Part shown: piece after piece, positions 25,001-38,250 of the stretch | Numbering within the stretch: position 1 is the stretch's first letter | Layout: each line of letters opens with the position of its first letter | Assembly (NCBI GenBank): GCA_027886175.1 | Contig: JAJNNQ010000013.1 | Location: forward strand, 2,170,001-2,234,000 | Length of the DNA: 64,000 bases | Source: Phylloscopus collybita | Lineage: Eukaryota; Chordata; Aves; Passeriformes; Phylloscopidae | Direction: 5' to 3' | Position numbers and translations under genes: made by a program | The notes under the pieces: generated by a model | What the model saw: only the letters and a program-made list of their open reading frames with translations | Told to the model about the DNA's origin: nothing | Database searches by the model: none

Positions 25001-28000
25001 CCTGTGTTGAGTGAGCACTGTGCAGTACAAAAGCACTGGCGGCAATCGGAGGGGTCAGAAAGGCCCCAAGACAGGGAGGTTTTGCAAGGACATGAAAACT
25101 GCTGAAACTGCTCTTCTGCACACAAGAGGAGGAGGAGGAGAAAGGAGGCCCACCTCTGAGAGGTGTGCAGAGGGAAAGGATGAGTTAAAAAAAAGCAGTG
25201 CCACCAGGAACTGCTGGCTCCACATGTCCTGCAGCTCTGTCTGTGCTCCCATGGCTCCCTTGCACAATCTGGATCTCCCTAGAGCCACCTTTCTGGGGCA
25301 AGTCCTCTGCTGCCCATGAGCACTGCTGAGCTTCCACTGCTCCTGAGTCTCTGCCATCTAAACAGCCACCTGTTTTCACAAAACTCAAGGAATTTAGTAC
25401 TTTAATCTTCAGAGTGGTCAGAAGGCAGACATGTTTCCCCTGGGAAACCAGGCTAAGAACAGATCCACAGTCTTCCATGTCTTTTGAGCAAAATAATGAA
25501 TCTAGGAACTGCTGTATTAGAGCATACATTAATGTTGCTGATGGAGGAGAAACCAGCTCCCAGTCACATTCCACATTTCTGTGGAAAGGTTGAAGGCAAC
25601 ATCTAGTGAGATCTAAATCAATCAGGATCTGCTTTAGCACCTGTCCCTTCTGAAATATCCTGATACCTACTCTGTCAGCAAAGACCAGCAGAGCACTTGT
25701 GCTCCCTCACTAGCCCAGCAGACCCCAGTCACCCTAGTTTTTCACTGTAGGCCTTTCCAATCCTTTGACAGTTCTAAATTAGACTGTTTTAAAAGTGCCA
25801 AATAAGAGTAAGTCCTGTCACCAAAAAGTATGATTTGGCTCTAAGTCCATAAATTCTGCGCTCAGTTCCTTGATGGATGAGGTCTGCTAGTGTGACACAG
25901 CTCCTTGTATTCCCTTCTTCCCATAATAAAACAGGAAGAAAACCTCCCTTTCCACCTCATTTCCTATAAATATTACTACTTGGTCTCAGAGCAGCTTGGT
26001 CAGTTTTAGGATCCAGGACCAGATTTGTGCCCACCCTGCTCAGGCTTTCTAGAAATGACTTTGTTCCAGTGGGGGTCACCCAGACTGTGGGATGATTGGA
26101 AACTTCAGTGTTTATTAGTTTTCGTTTTCAGTGCTGAGTGATTTTTAAAGGAGTAATTGTTTCCAGATGTCATGCATATTTTGCTCTGAAGGAATACTGC
26201 AATCTCTGTTAAGGTTACAAAGCTGGAGAGGTTGTTTTTCCCTATCCAAGGAGCTCTCTCAAGAGGATTTGGGAACACTATGTCTCCCATGTGGACCCTG
26301 CAAATGCAGGTAAGAGTAAGACCCAAGGTTTCTGAAAAACACCGTTGGTTGTATGACCCACTTCATAAAGCTGAAAAGTTGGGTGTGCATCTGTGATATA
26401 ACTTCTGGGTTGCTCTGTAGGGAGAACACTGTATTGAGGTCTTAGAGCAAGGCCCAGTCAAAACCAGCCAACCCCAGAAGACTTAGATCTCCACTTTTAC
26501 AGGAGCATCCTCATACTACATGAAAACACACTTCTGATGATGCCAAGTGCTCTCTCACTTCAGAGTGCAAAGGCTGGAAAAGATAGAAGCACCTGAAGAA
26601 GAGGCAGAAGTTAAAAATAAAACTCTGCCACTATGGACATTCTCAGTCTTGACTGGTTTTAAATACATTTCTTTAGTCAGATGATTTCTGTGCTTTTACT
26701 CTTAGAAGTCGTGCACACATATGAGTAAGTACAGAACTTATGTAGAATCAGTCGAAGATTGGGTCAGAGCACAGAAGACACACCATGTTATACATGATGG
26801 GAATCAGTAGTTACATTATCCAAACTTCAAGAGGATGCTCAAAATTCCTCCTGAGCAGTTTCAAAGTTATATCTGTTTGGGTGCTCTGCTTTCAAGAGCT
26901 CTGCTCTGTCATACTAGGTATTACCTAGTGTGGATTCCTGGATCTGTTAACCTAAATTTCCAGTTCCAGAAGACATTGTTTCCATAAACGTAATTGCTTG
27001 TTGAAAACCAGATGTATTCTACACACATGTGTGTCCCACACAAAGCCAGCATGAGCAAGATGGAGGCCCACAGAAAGAAGGATGGCAAGAGAGCACCTTC
27101 TCCAGAACACAATGAAAGAATGTATTTTGGACACAAGCAGACCAGCTAAAACACCCATACCAACATGAAAATGACCAATGAAGACAGAATAGTTGCATTT
27201 TGTTGTCCATGAAGGCCTGCAGGTTTGCTTATTTGCAAGGAAACCTTGTATGACACCCAACTAGACTTGTAAATTCCTGAAAAATGCTGAGCAGCTGCAA
27301 GTGAAATGTGGCAGCTTTGGGGAAAAAATCAGTATAGAAGTTGATAAGAGAAAGTATGTAAGGTGGTAAGACTTAAATGCACTATTTGAATCTTTCTGCA
27401 ATGGAATAATTAATTTCCTATTTCTGGAAACATTTTTTTCAATTCTGTGTAATGCAGTAAATGCATAACTTGATTAGAAAAATGTATGAATTTTTCTTTA
27501 TGTCTTGTATCAAGAAAAATTGCAAATGAAATCCCCACAAAATGAAAAATGCAGTTATCTCTCTGCTTTACAACTAAGAGTAGGTGGTGTTGAAAACTGT
27601 CCTAATAACACAGGACAAGACTGACAGCACTAAAAAAGGGACTAGAAAAAAATAGAGCTAGAAATAAACTGGCCTCTGCATCAGAGCATTCCATAATAGG
27701 TAGGGAAATATGTTCCCTTTTCTACAGAAATAGATTATACAGAACACCATAATTTTGTGTACAACACCTACTTCAAAACAGCCCAAGAAGCTGTAATACC
27801 TAAAATAAGAAAATGACCAAACTTATGTCCATGTTCAGCAAAACGCCAAATTTCCTTCCAACACTGTATCACATGAATAGTTAGTAAGTATATGCTAAAA
27901 CATACTGCTGAAAGCAAAGAAACATGGGTCTAACTTAAAGGCTTGCCTGGGTAAGTCAGAAGGACATCCTGGAGAGTTTAAGTCTTTGTTTAAGAGATTC

Positions 28001-30611
28001 CTTGAAAGAGGACAATTAATTTTAGTTGAGGGCATGCAAAGCTGAAGCACCACAAGACTTGTGATACTGTGGGGAACAGCCTGCAGCCTCCAAATCTGCA
28101 CCCCTAAATGCACTCTAAACAGTAAACAACTAAAATATTAATGGAGTTTGAGAGATGATATGCTAAGCATTCAACCAATTGATTGTATCAAGAATTATTG
28201 CAGATGGTGGTAGGGCCACCTGTCAGCACAAGCTGTCCCTTCACATTCTCCTATTTTCAGCTGTTTATAACTTTGTCAAGAAATAGACTTTTTTTTTTTT
28301 TTTTTGCTAAATGTCTGATGCAATTAGACATCTCTTTGCAATCAAAAAAGACCTTGCCATCCTTACCAAGACAAGCTTCTGAAATGTACTGTTTTGCCCA
28401 CATTTAAGTGGTCCACAATTCTACCAATTTTGTTGAAAAGTCCCATTGTTTCCAAAATATTAAAGCCTGTGAGTGGGATTTGGCACAGACCACCACAGTG
28501 AAGAATGCCCTTTTTGGCATCCCCACAAACACTATCCCAAACCTGACCAGGCCATAGTGAAAAGTCATCATAGTTCAAGCAGGGGCAAGAGACCCTTGTC
28601 CCAAGGCTAAATCTTCTGTCATCTGACACGATGCACAGCTCTTCTCTGTGTAAATTGAATTTACATTTTTAATTTAATCTGATTATTTAATTTAACCTGA
28701 TTCTTTTCATTCTGATATTCCCAAGTGCTCATGTGCTTCAAGTTCTTTAAATTATGCTATGACATCTTACAGAGGACATCAAACCACACACAAAGCCTTC
28801 ACACACAGTATATAATAATAAATATACAAAAAATCACTGTGCCACCTAAGTTTTCCTCTAAGTACTTGCATTTTAACTAAAAGCAATATAGAAGAAGTGT
28901 AAGAAATAGCCTGCAAAAAGACAAAAAAAAAAATAGTTTTCTTTTACAGCCAAAGGACCCCACATTAAAGCAGCCCATGGTGACCACAGCTCACACTTGT
29001 GTAAGAGGCACTTGATCTGCATTAGATTTGCTTTCACAGGTCCCATAAGCACAAGCAGTGCCAGGAGAAACTATGCTGTGGCTCAGTACCAGGGATACAC
29101 ATACCTTTTGCACATTTTAAAAAGCACTAAGTACTTTTCTTTATTTGTAGCTGCATTAACAGGTGTTATTGCAACATCTGGAAAATGTACTATGTAAAGA
29201 TCCAATTCAAATTAATGGTTAGGCCAATTTTAAAAGTAAGTCTCCACTTTAAAACAGAACTAAGCCTTGACAGTGCCCAATCCTGCAACATGGCTAATTT
29301 TAAGAGGCAGAAATCCTATGAGATCTGATATTTTGCAAGATTTCCTATCCACATGCCTTCCAGCTTGAGAAGCAATTCAGAACCACAGCTATGGGCATGA
29401 ATCCAAGCTTCAAAGATACAACGTGGACTAATCTCTATTTTAATCCCTGCTTCTCTTCTGCTGGGTATTACAAAACACATGTTTCTGGTTTTGAAGCTTC
29501 TGACTTTATCACTCTCAATTTGGGGTTGATACCTCTTGGTTCAATTGAGAAAGAAATAGTTTATGACCTTACCTGGCAATTAGCTTTCCTTGCCCCTCTG
29601 ATTTACATGAAGAATGTAGTATTGCCCTGCCCAGCCCACATGGATAGCAGTGCTGGCAGCTGGTGACAAGCAGACATCATTGTCCTTCAGGGGTGATGTC
29701 CCTCTGGGATCTCCCTCTCTCCAGCTGTGACTTTCAGGGTCCTCTTCTCTCTGCATTAGAACATCTCAGAAATTCTCTAAACCTGCATTTGCCAAGGTGG
29801 AAGCAGTGATTTGAGCACTGCAAGACTGCCAGGTGAAACTCCTAGGATCATCAATATTCAGACACCTGTTAAAATGAAAAATTATGAGTTCTGTATGCTG
29901 GCACTCCTTAGTCCAGCTTGAGACAGATGAACATCTCTTAGCATCCTTTGATACAGTATAATAGCAGCTTGTTTAGATTGAGTTAGTTTGCAATGGAGAT
30001 TACACTTTTTAAAATAAGATGCAGGGCACAATGAGACTTCAAAAATCTCTTGTAGCTTCTACATTTTTCTGCAACACAGCAGATGAAGTTGTGGAGGACC
30101 AGAATAGTTCCAAGAATGCGTCAGTGATTCAGTGTGCCATGCTCTGAGCAAACAGGCCCCTGGGGATGATGCATGCCAGTGGTCTGACAACATCTCCAGC
30201 CACAAAATAGTGACACAATGCTCATTGCTCTGAGGACCTGGCAAATGACATTTCCTGCAAGGCTCTTTGGATTCCCCCCTGGACAGGGACAGGTTCCTTT
30301 AGCACAGAGGTTTCTGAGCCCAAAAAAGAGCCTTGCTTTGGCTTCCCTGACCTTTTCAGCAGCCCCCTGGAAACACGTGGTAGGGAGAGAAGCTGCTTTT
30401 CCTGACACCATTCAGCTGCCAAAACCAGTGACCCCTCCAGAGTGCTCCTGCAGCCTTGCCTGGCCCTGAGGCCATGGAACAGGAACATCCAACCTGCCCC
30501 TAATTCATCCCCTAAGCAAAACCCACTGCAGTGAATGGTGATGAGAGCAACCAGGGCACGGATGGTAAGCAAATCTGTGACCCCTTAGGAGAGGGCTGTG
30601 CCATCAGAAAT
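22088..30611. other. Intergenic, no gene recognised
   Basis: Unique sequence without recognised repeats other than short T or A runs (for example 28288-28305). The longest frame (151 codons, minus strand, 25185-25640) has no domain, and the bases overlap other equally long frames, as expected by chance in moderately GC-rich DNA. Confidence 0.55.
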
Positions 30612-30665
30612 GTGGAATAGTCTAACAGTTGAAAGGAACCTACAATGTTCATCTAATCCAGTTGC
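30612..30665 (-). mobile_element. Short decayed CR1 LINE 3' fragment, inverted
   Basis: GGAATAGTCTAACAGTTGAA followed by AGGAACCT and CATCTAATCCAGTTGCCTGA matches the usual start of inverted CR1 3' ends (GAATAG-TTG-AAGG-ACCT-CATCTAGTCCA). The match fades after about 55 bp, so the copy is very short or very old. Confidence 0.7.
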
Positions 30666-33402
30666 CTGACCAAACAAGATGTCTGACATACAAAATATTA
30701 AGCAGAAATCTTACTTCTGATATTTCCTCACTTCCAAGTGTCAGAACTTGCAACTATACCTATCCAGTCTGTAAATTTGCTTATGTCATTTATTAGACTA
30801 TTTGCAATCTTTCTTGCTGCTGAAGGGTTAACATGGTGTCCTCATATCCTGATGCTCATAAATAATTAAGGACACAGCAGAACTCTTCACTAAAAACTAC
30901 TGTAATCTTTTCCAGAACTGATTTCTAATCCTTTCCAGGACAGCTGCACAATTTAATACAAAAAAAAAAAAAAAGAAAAAGCTGAACCATATTTCACAAC
31001 TTGCCAGCTGCCTGCCAGGGCAGAGGGGTGCATGGTCCTGGTACAGAGGGCACAGCCTCAGCACCAGCCTGCTTGGAGAACCCAGCTCTGCTCAGTGCCA
31101 GTGCCTCAAGCAGCAGTAGCTCAGGAAGGACCATTTCCCCATTTCCCAGCCCACACAAAAGGACACAGGGAGGGGTGAGTGCTACCATGGGGAGGCTCCT
31201 ACACAAGTTTGGAGTGGGCAAAAACAGCACAGCTGAGAGGGAAGTGCTGATTGCCAAGGCCAAGGTGGCCACCTCAGCCCCTCTCCTTCCTTACAGCTCT
31301 GCACTTTCCCCCCCTGGTAGGTCACAGAGAGAGGTGACAATGGGAATTAAATGGCTGGGCTCAAACAAGCAAGCCGGTGGGCAGCAGGTCCAAAATAAAC
31401 TTGTAAATAAAAAAAAGCCAAAACCTAGAAAGGTCAATAGTGAGATCCCCACATCAGAAATGCCCTCTAATGGTACAACCATTGACACACTTTTTCTTTC
31501 TCTTGCTTTGTCATTTATTTTGTAAATCAATCCATATGCTTTCAAACCAAAAATGCCATGTAAATATGAAGATTATTAGGAAGCCATTTTTTTCCCCCTA
31601 GAGCAAATTAAACAGCTGGAGGTTACTTTTTTTTTTTTTTTTTTTTTTAATACAGACAAGCCATTACCAGGCATAAAATAAAGCAGTTGGCTGTAACACA
31701 GCCTCACAGTGTTTCACTGGGCTGATGCAGCAAAATCACAGAACTTGTGCCTTGCACACAGCTGGAAATGCCAGAGAGGCTCCTGAATGCCACAGAATTT
31801 ATGGCAACTGTCACACCAGAAGAGCTGATCCTCCCAGACAGTGGAAGTACACAATTAGGTCACATTAAACACAGAAAATACCATAGGAGTTCCACATGCC
31901 AGCTACAGGAGAGTGACACTGGAAAACAGCTCCTAGCTGGCAAACACCATCCCAGCATCAGTGTGGAATTTCTGTGAAAAGTTCACAGATTAAGTCTGCG
32001 GGTGCAGAAGTGTGAGCAATCACCCAAACAGATGGAATAATAACATTTTCCCACAAGGCAGAGAAGTGAGACAGGCAAACACCAAAGACAGGTTTATTCT
32101 TCCTGGGAAGCCATCACTACCTCCTGCTCACAGAAAGAGAGGGGCTGGGTACAGCATTCCTTCAGGAGGGTTTCCTTTAGGTCCAGAAGAACAAGATGAA
32201 GCAGTGATGCTCAAGGCAGAGGCTTCAGATTTGGTTAGGCTTTTTTTCCATGTACAGCACCAAGCATAGTGACTGGATCCCCTAGCCCTACCATAGGAGG
32301 AAAAGTGCTTGCAGTGTCCTTATCATTGCACCCACACACTACAAAGTATGTCCTTGGCCAGAGGTGGACTGGTAAGAAACACACACAGCAGCCCACTCTG
32401 CTTACAGGAAGCGCTCGGCATCCAGACAGCATCGCTGAACTATGTTCAGCTGAGTCCAGTCTTGCAAACCTGAAATCAAAGGTAGTTGTCAGTTGCAAGG
32501 TAGCTGTTATCACAGATAACAGACATTCTGTTGCATAATATTTGGTGCTCACCATAAATTGCACTGAAAAGATTTCTATGCCCTTTCCACAACGGTGATA
32601 ATTGTTTAAAACATTAATAAAAGGGCCGTGTACAGGACCTCAAAAAGAGGGCAATGCTGCATGGGGAGAGAACAGAACATAACATGTAAACTTCAACTGT
32701 GAGAAGTGTCAGTCTATGGATTTTTACTCACATGTACCTTGAAGTTACTTGTGGAGTCCACTGATTACAAAAGCATGTTTAATTTTGCCTGTGATCAAAC
32801 ACATACCCGTGATGCAGCAGCAAGCAGTGCACCTCAGGGAAATGTCACACAGTTTTTAGGATGGTGAGTGGGCAGCACAGCTTTCTCAGCACATGAATTA
32901 ACACCTCAATTCTTTGAAAGTTTCCATTTTCCCAATTTCTTCACCAGGCTTTTTCAGCAGAAACACTAGTTGTCACGATCAGCAATCCTGTTGCAATATC
33001 TCCTCTGCATGCATCCTCACAGTGAACCATCCCCATGATTCATTCCCAAACACAAGAGCAAGGCTATTCTTTACACTTTTAGGTCAGCCCTTTAGCACAG
33101 GCCAAGAGCAGCATCTCAGCCCAAAAGCAGCTGTCAGAAGGACACGGGCAGGTATGTGTGCAGGGAATAACCTCCTGAGGTATTGCTGCTGCTGCAGCAC
33201 CCATGGCCAGGGCCTGAGAGCAAAGCCACACACCAGCACACATTAAGAACCAAGCTGAGCACTTAGAGGAAACTACCAACCTTCAGAATATTTTGAATTG
33301 TGAAATTAATCTAAGTTCCAGCCCAGAACAAAGATGGTAAAGTTATGACATCCTCATAAATCAGATTTCGTTTGGTCTGTCATGGCACCAGATTACAATG
33401 TC
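30666..33402. other. Intergenic, no gene recognised
   Basis: Contains an A-rich tract at 30960-30979, a 174-codon plus-strand frame (31001-31525) that looks like low-complexity Ser/Pro/Lys sequence, and the T22 run. No splice or family evidence supports a gene. Confidence 0.5.
31627..31648 (+). repeat. Poly(T) run of 22
   Basis: Twenty-two consecutive T on the plus strand. No CR1 or other retroelement was recognised next to it. Confidence 0.85.
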
Positions 33403-33929
33403 ACACTTTCACGGAATGGTTAAGATTGGAAAGGGACCACTGGAGGTCATCTAGTTCCCAGTCAAGCAAGGGTCACCCAAAGCAGGTTATTGAAGAACAT
33501 GTCCAGATAGCTTTTGAATATCTCCAAAGAGAGAGACTCCACAACCTCTCTAGGCAATCTGTTCCAGTGCTTGGTCACCCACATAGTGAAGAAATTCTTC
33601 ACTATGGAACTTCTTGTACACCAGTTTCTGCCCACTGTTTTCTGTCCTATTATTGGGCAACACCAAGCAGAGCCTGGCTCCATCGTCTCGTCGCTCTCCC
33701 TTCAGATACTGACAGACTTTGATGAGGTTCCATCTCTGCCTTCTCTTCTCAAGGCTGAACAGGCCCAGCTCCCTCAGCCCTTCCTCATACACGAGATTCT
33801 CCAGTCCCTTAATCATCTTTGTCACCCTGGGCTGGACCCGCTCCAGGGGCTCCATGTCTCCCTTGTCCTGAGGAGCCCAGAACCGGACACAGCTCTCCCC
33901 ACGCGGCCCCAGCAGGCCGAGCGGAGGTG
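33403..33929 (-). mobile_element. CR1 LINE, 3' portion, inverted
   Basis: The plus strand shows the familiar reverse complement of a CR1 3' region. The copy starts near a degraded end motif (GGAATGGTTAAGATTGGAAA) and continues through CTCCACAACCTCTCT and CTGAACAGGCCCAGCTCCCT to GAGCCCAGAACCGGACACAG. The element is therefore transcribed on the minus strand and 5'-truncated near 33929, as most avian CR1 copies are. Its left end is too degraded to show the terminal octamer repeat. Reading frames over this stretch (for example on the plus strand from 33514) are antisense CR1 sequence, not genes. Confidence 0.93.
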
Positions 33930-34175
33930 CGGGGTGTCCCGGGGCTGGGGAGGAGGCGGCGGGGCTGTGTGGGGGCCGGGCGGCGCCGCCCGCTCCTCTC
34001 GGGCTGCCGGGCCCTCAGTCCCGGGCCCTCAGTCCCGAGTCCCGGCCGCCTCCAGGAACACTGCCCCGCTCCTGCCCGGCCCTGCCCCCGGTCACAACAC
34101 ATCGAGCCGCAACAGACGGCCGGGTTCCGGCAGGAGCGAGCGCGATGGAAGAAGGGAATCCAAGGGAGGCGCACA
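33880..34175. promoter_or_regulatory. CpG island, possible promoter
   Basis: This block is very GC-rich, with roughly 30 or more CpG dinucleotides by eye in about 290 bp, in surroundings with almost none. It contains the palindrome GGGCGGCGCCGCCC at 33978-33991, which gives a GC-box (GGGCGG) on each strand, a 14-bp tandem duplication at 34008-34035, and G-rich runs at 33931-33975. It begins inside the 5' edge of an inverted CR1 copy. High CpG density suggests an unmethylated promoter in the germline. No convincing gene starts here, so a noncoding or unannotated transcript is the likeliest product. Confidence 0.55.
34008..34035 (+). repeat. Tandem duplication, 14-bp unit, two copies
   Basis: CGGGCCCTCAGTCC occurs twice back to back within the CpG island and is followed by a diverging third start (CGAGTCCCGG). 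Confidence 0.9.
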
Positions 34176-37100
34176 TACCCCCTCCCAAGCTGTAGGGTGG
34201 TCTGTTGAGAGCAAGGGCTCATCAAAACGGGCCCAGCCTAACCCGGAGCAGTCCTGGGACAGAGGAGCTTGCATGTCTGACACCTGGCAAAGCAACCAAA
34301 AGCCTTAACCGAAAATTGTTTAATTAGTTTCTATTTGGCACAACTGTCCCTCCCTTACACCCCATGCCCTCCCCACGACCCCAGCCTGCCTGTGCTTTGT
34401 AGGGTAATTTTAAGGCTCCCTGTTTCTGACCAGATCTCATCTACTGTGACATGTGACAGAACCCAATAAGTGGAAGGCTCCAACCCACAGATACCCAAGA
34501 AAATCTAAGATTTCTTTGCTGCTCATGCAGTTTTCTCAGACTGTTTGTCAAAAGTTATTGGTGGCTATTTTTTAAATGGAAGGAGTAGTGAGAAAATAGC
34601 TTTGCAGCATATTGGGCTAGCAGATTGTTCAGACACTGTACCGGGACAATAAAGCCTTTAGGATGCTTTGATTGACATATATAATGAATGTAGCTGTCAA
34701 ACTTTTGTGCGGCAATTTTATTTTGTATTGGCAAGCTATTTCACTGGCCAGGGTTTGCATAAAAGGAATAATTCACATTGTTGTGGTGCTGCTATTTACA
34801 GAGCCTAGAGGACAGTGGCATCAGTACAATATAAATATTAATATTCAAATTTCTTTTGAAATACATAATTCTGTATGCAACCAACATTACGTGCACATCT
34901 TCATACTGGGAGAAAGGCATTGTGTTGCAGAGAGAAGGGGTCTGGAGCTGCTGGGAGTTGTTCACTCACTGATTCATTATGTAGCCTTTGAGAAGGCACT
35001 TAGTCACTCTGCAGTTTAGTGTTTCTGTGCAGCAGAGAACAAAGGCTCACCACAAACTGCGATCTCTGTTATCAGTCAGAGTGGCAGAGGTCACAGAGCC
35101 GGCATGTGGTCAAGGGGCTGCTCTGAGCAGCCCTTGTGTGCACAAAGCCCAGGACAGCTGTGCTCTTCTGAAACAGCTTCTTTCTCCTACCAAAGCAGTG
35201 GCAGGGTCAGCTTGGGCTACCAAGACAGCAGTTGCTGCTTACCCACTACCTTTCTTTGGTTATGAGCAATAACTTGCCAAGAAATCACTAGCATCAGAAA
35301 AAACAGGCAGAAAGCTACTGAGAGGGAAAAGCAAAACATAAAGGAGAGGAAGAAAAAACCTATCTACATAAGCAAGGATGACTCTTACACTGTATTTGCT
35401 ATGCAGTCAAGCCCACAAGTAGGTTGTGTATCTGAAGGTGGAAATACAAAGACATGTCCTATTCCCTGGGGAAAGGTAAGCAACTTCTCAAATTTTCTTT
35501 AGAGGCTTTTTTTAGCCTCACTCTTAACACCAATGTACCCTACGTCCAAAGCCACAGTACGCACACATTGCATCCATAAAAAGAGATATTCACAGTTCTG
35601 CAGTTCATAGCAGTGCTAGGCCCATGCTCTGGTACCAGTATAATTTCTTTTTAAAAGTCTGAGTAGTACATGAGGACATGGAAAGGACATGCACAGCAAG
35701 AACTTGGAAAGAGCATGAAAATCCAGCTTGGGATGCTGAGGTCAATGGGCACACAATTTTTTAAGAGTGTAACAGGTTTGTTTGTTCAGTCATTCCTATA
35801 TTCATTTTCAGTTCTAGACACAGGAACTTCATGTCTATCCCCCAAATAATAGTATTGTCTGAGACAAAGCCAATTTGGTATGGCATGCCAGAGCTTTTCC
35901 CAGCCCATGTATGTAATAAAGCATCATATACAACCAAGAAGCAGAACAGGACCTTTATGTCCCTGTTACTTGGGTCCTAAAATACAGGGCACAGAGCAAA
36001 GTAGAAGAACAGAGCCTTGTCCTTACTCACATCACAGCCTTGTAAGGCTTTAATACAAAAGATCTAACTATATGGTGAAATATCTGTGGGGGACACCCTT
36101 GTCTGGCACAGAGGGGTTCTGCAGATAGAGAACCAAGGTGGAAAAGGAGTACCAAGTTGGCAATACAAATTACTTCAGGCCAAACTCCAACACTATAGCT
36201 ACAGAATAACAGAATACAGCTATAGAATAACTATAGATTACATATATAGAGCCAGCCTTAAGCCCAGGAGTAATACAGGTGGGGAGAAAGGAACCTGGGT
36301 GATTTAAACTACATATTTAAGCAGTTCAAGGTAGCTGAAAGTAGCACTGATGTCATTTTCATTATTTAAGGTGAACATACAAATCTCAGAGTGCAAGAGC
36401 CCAAAGATGTTTCTCACTGGCTTCAAGCTGGCAGTTTCCTAAAAGCAGCACTTGTTGGTTTCCTTGGTTTGCTGACCAGCAGTGCCACCTCCCCTCCCTG
36501 CTGCCATGGTGCTCAGCCTTCCCCAGTTGTCAACAAAATGGCATGTTACTCTACTTTGAAAAAACTTCAGCACTGAGATTTCATTCCAAACAGTTCAGCA
36601 TCTGCTTTAGCCAAAACAGTTCAGCCATTTCCAGGAATATTATTAAAGGAAAAATATACTACTTGGCACATGTTAAAAAAATCAAGGCAACCTTTTATAT
36701 GAGGATCTCTAACTTTAGAAGGGAAATTTTGAAATGTGGCGCAGAGGTGACCCTTGTGGTAGAAATGTGCCTATCCCTATTAAAACCTACCTAAATTTGG
36801 CCAGATTCAGGACAAGGAAACATTGCAGTTAAGGACCCAGTAAAGACTTTTGAGGATTGCAGTTACTTGCTGTTTCTGCTGCGGGCAAGAGGTCCCTATC
36901 TCATGCAGAACTGCAGCTTGTGCTCACCCATTACGTTGGCCAGATGTGCCTACCTAGGTCCTCCATAGCTGGATGACAAAATTACAGAGCCAAGGGTGAG
37001 TGGAGAGTCCATCTGACATCTCCATATATTCCCATATTTTTCTGATATAGGGCAGCCCCATCTGCCACACAGCCCAGGTTCAATGTCAGCATCACGAGTG

Positions 37101-38151
37101 CACCGCAGGCTCGAGGACACTGCAGAAAACAAACTGTGACCCAATAAATCAGGGCAATTACAATACATAGATGCACAGCTGGAAGAATTAATGTCAAACA
37201 GACAATGGCATGCCAGACATCCCCTAATAATGAAGGCTTGAATGTGCTGCCTCAGTAGAACTCTCTGAATGAGGTTTGTATGCAGTATAAGGAGAGTTTG
37301 TAAAAGAAAGATAAATATAGGCCATCATTCTGCAAAACATCACAAACCCAATTCAGGTGCCATCTCACTGACTTTGCTGCAAAGTCAAGGCCATTCATGT
37401 TAAAAGCACAGACAAGAATATCTGCTCAAACTAATGTGTTTCTACTGTATTAGTTAATTATCCAGACAATTCTTCTTATATCATGAAATGCAGTTTGAAC
37501 ACTGGCAGATAAATACTCTTGCATAAAATAAGGAGAAATCAGTATTTGCTGTTGTATCTCTGGCATGAATGGGAGTGATATGAGTAGGTGGGCTGCAGGC
37601 TCCCATTCATCTCTTACAAATAGGGGTTAAGAGGATTTACAGATTTACAACGAAAGCACTCACCCGATTGATAGTTGCGACATTTCAGTAATTCTTCTGT
37701 CTTGGCTCATGGAAAAAGGACAAAGCCAACCAACCTCCACCTAGACCATGCTCTTCCTTCAAGGATTTACAGACCAGCACATCAAGGAAAAGGTTTTAAG
37801 ACAATGAAAAAGATCTATGGAACAAACACTCGAAGCAGCCATTAGAAAAAAAAAAGGTTCCACCTTTCACACAAGGGTACCTTCTCCCCAGACTTCAGCA
37901 CACCATGCAGTCCTTTTGTGTATCCATGTGTGGGATCTCAGGAGTCATGTCCATATATCGAGAACTGGCATGTCATCATCATCCTAGAGAATGATTTCAG
38001 TTCATGAAGTGCTGCTAGGAGAAGGATTATAATCCCTCTTACTGAAAGACTTGACAGGCTACAAAGGAAGAGTACAAGGAAAAGTTAACTTTGTTCAGAA
38101 TATGTACACCACCCCCTTTCCTCACCCATAAAACAGGAGCAACACAGAACT

Positions 38152-38250
38152 TAGATACATATATAGAAGTTCTATATCGATATAGATTACATACTTCAGT
38201 ACCTATATATATGTAGATAGATAAAGATCTATGTATTTTTATATACATAC
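38152..38250. repeat. AT-rich TATA/GATA-type degenerate microsatellite
   Basis: A run built of TATAG, ATAT and AGATAGATA units, with ACATACTTCAG occurring twice. It appears to be a decayed simple repeat. Confidence 0.65.

Noticed and set aside
25185..25640. 151-codon minus-strand frame
   Set aside because: No domain, no polyadenylation or splice context, and overlapping frames in other phases.
31001..31525. 174-codon plus-strand reading frame
   Set aside because: Low-complexity Ser, Pro and Lys stretches, no recognisable domain, and a competing minus-strand frame over the same bases.
33809..34225. 138-codon minus-strand frame over the CpG island
   Set aside because: Arg/Pro/Gly/Ala-rich composition is what GC-rich sequence gives in any frame. 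It overlaps a plus-strand frame of similar length and shows no family resemblance.
33514..34308. 264-codon plus-strand reading frame
   Set aside because: Its first part is antisense CR1 sequence and its second part is the CpG island. GC-rich DNA stays open by chance, and there is no domain.
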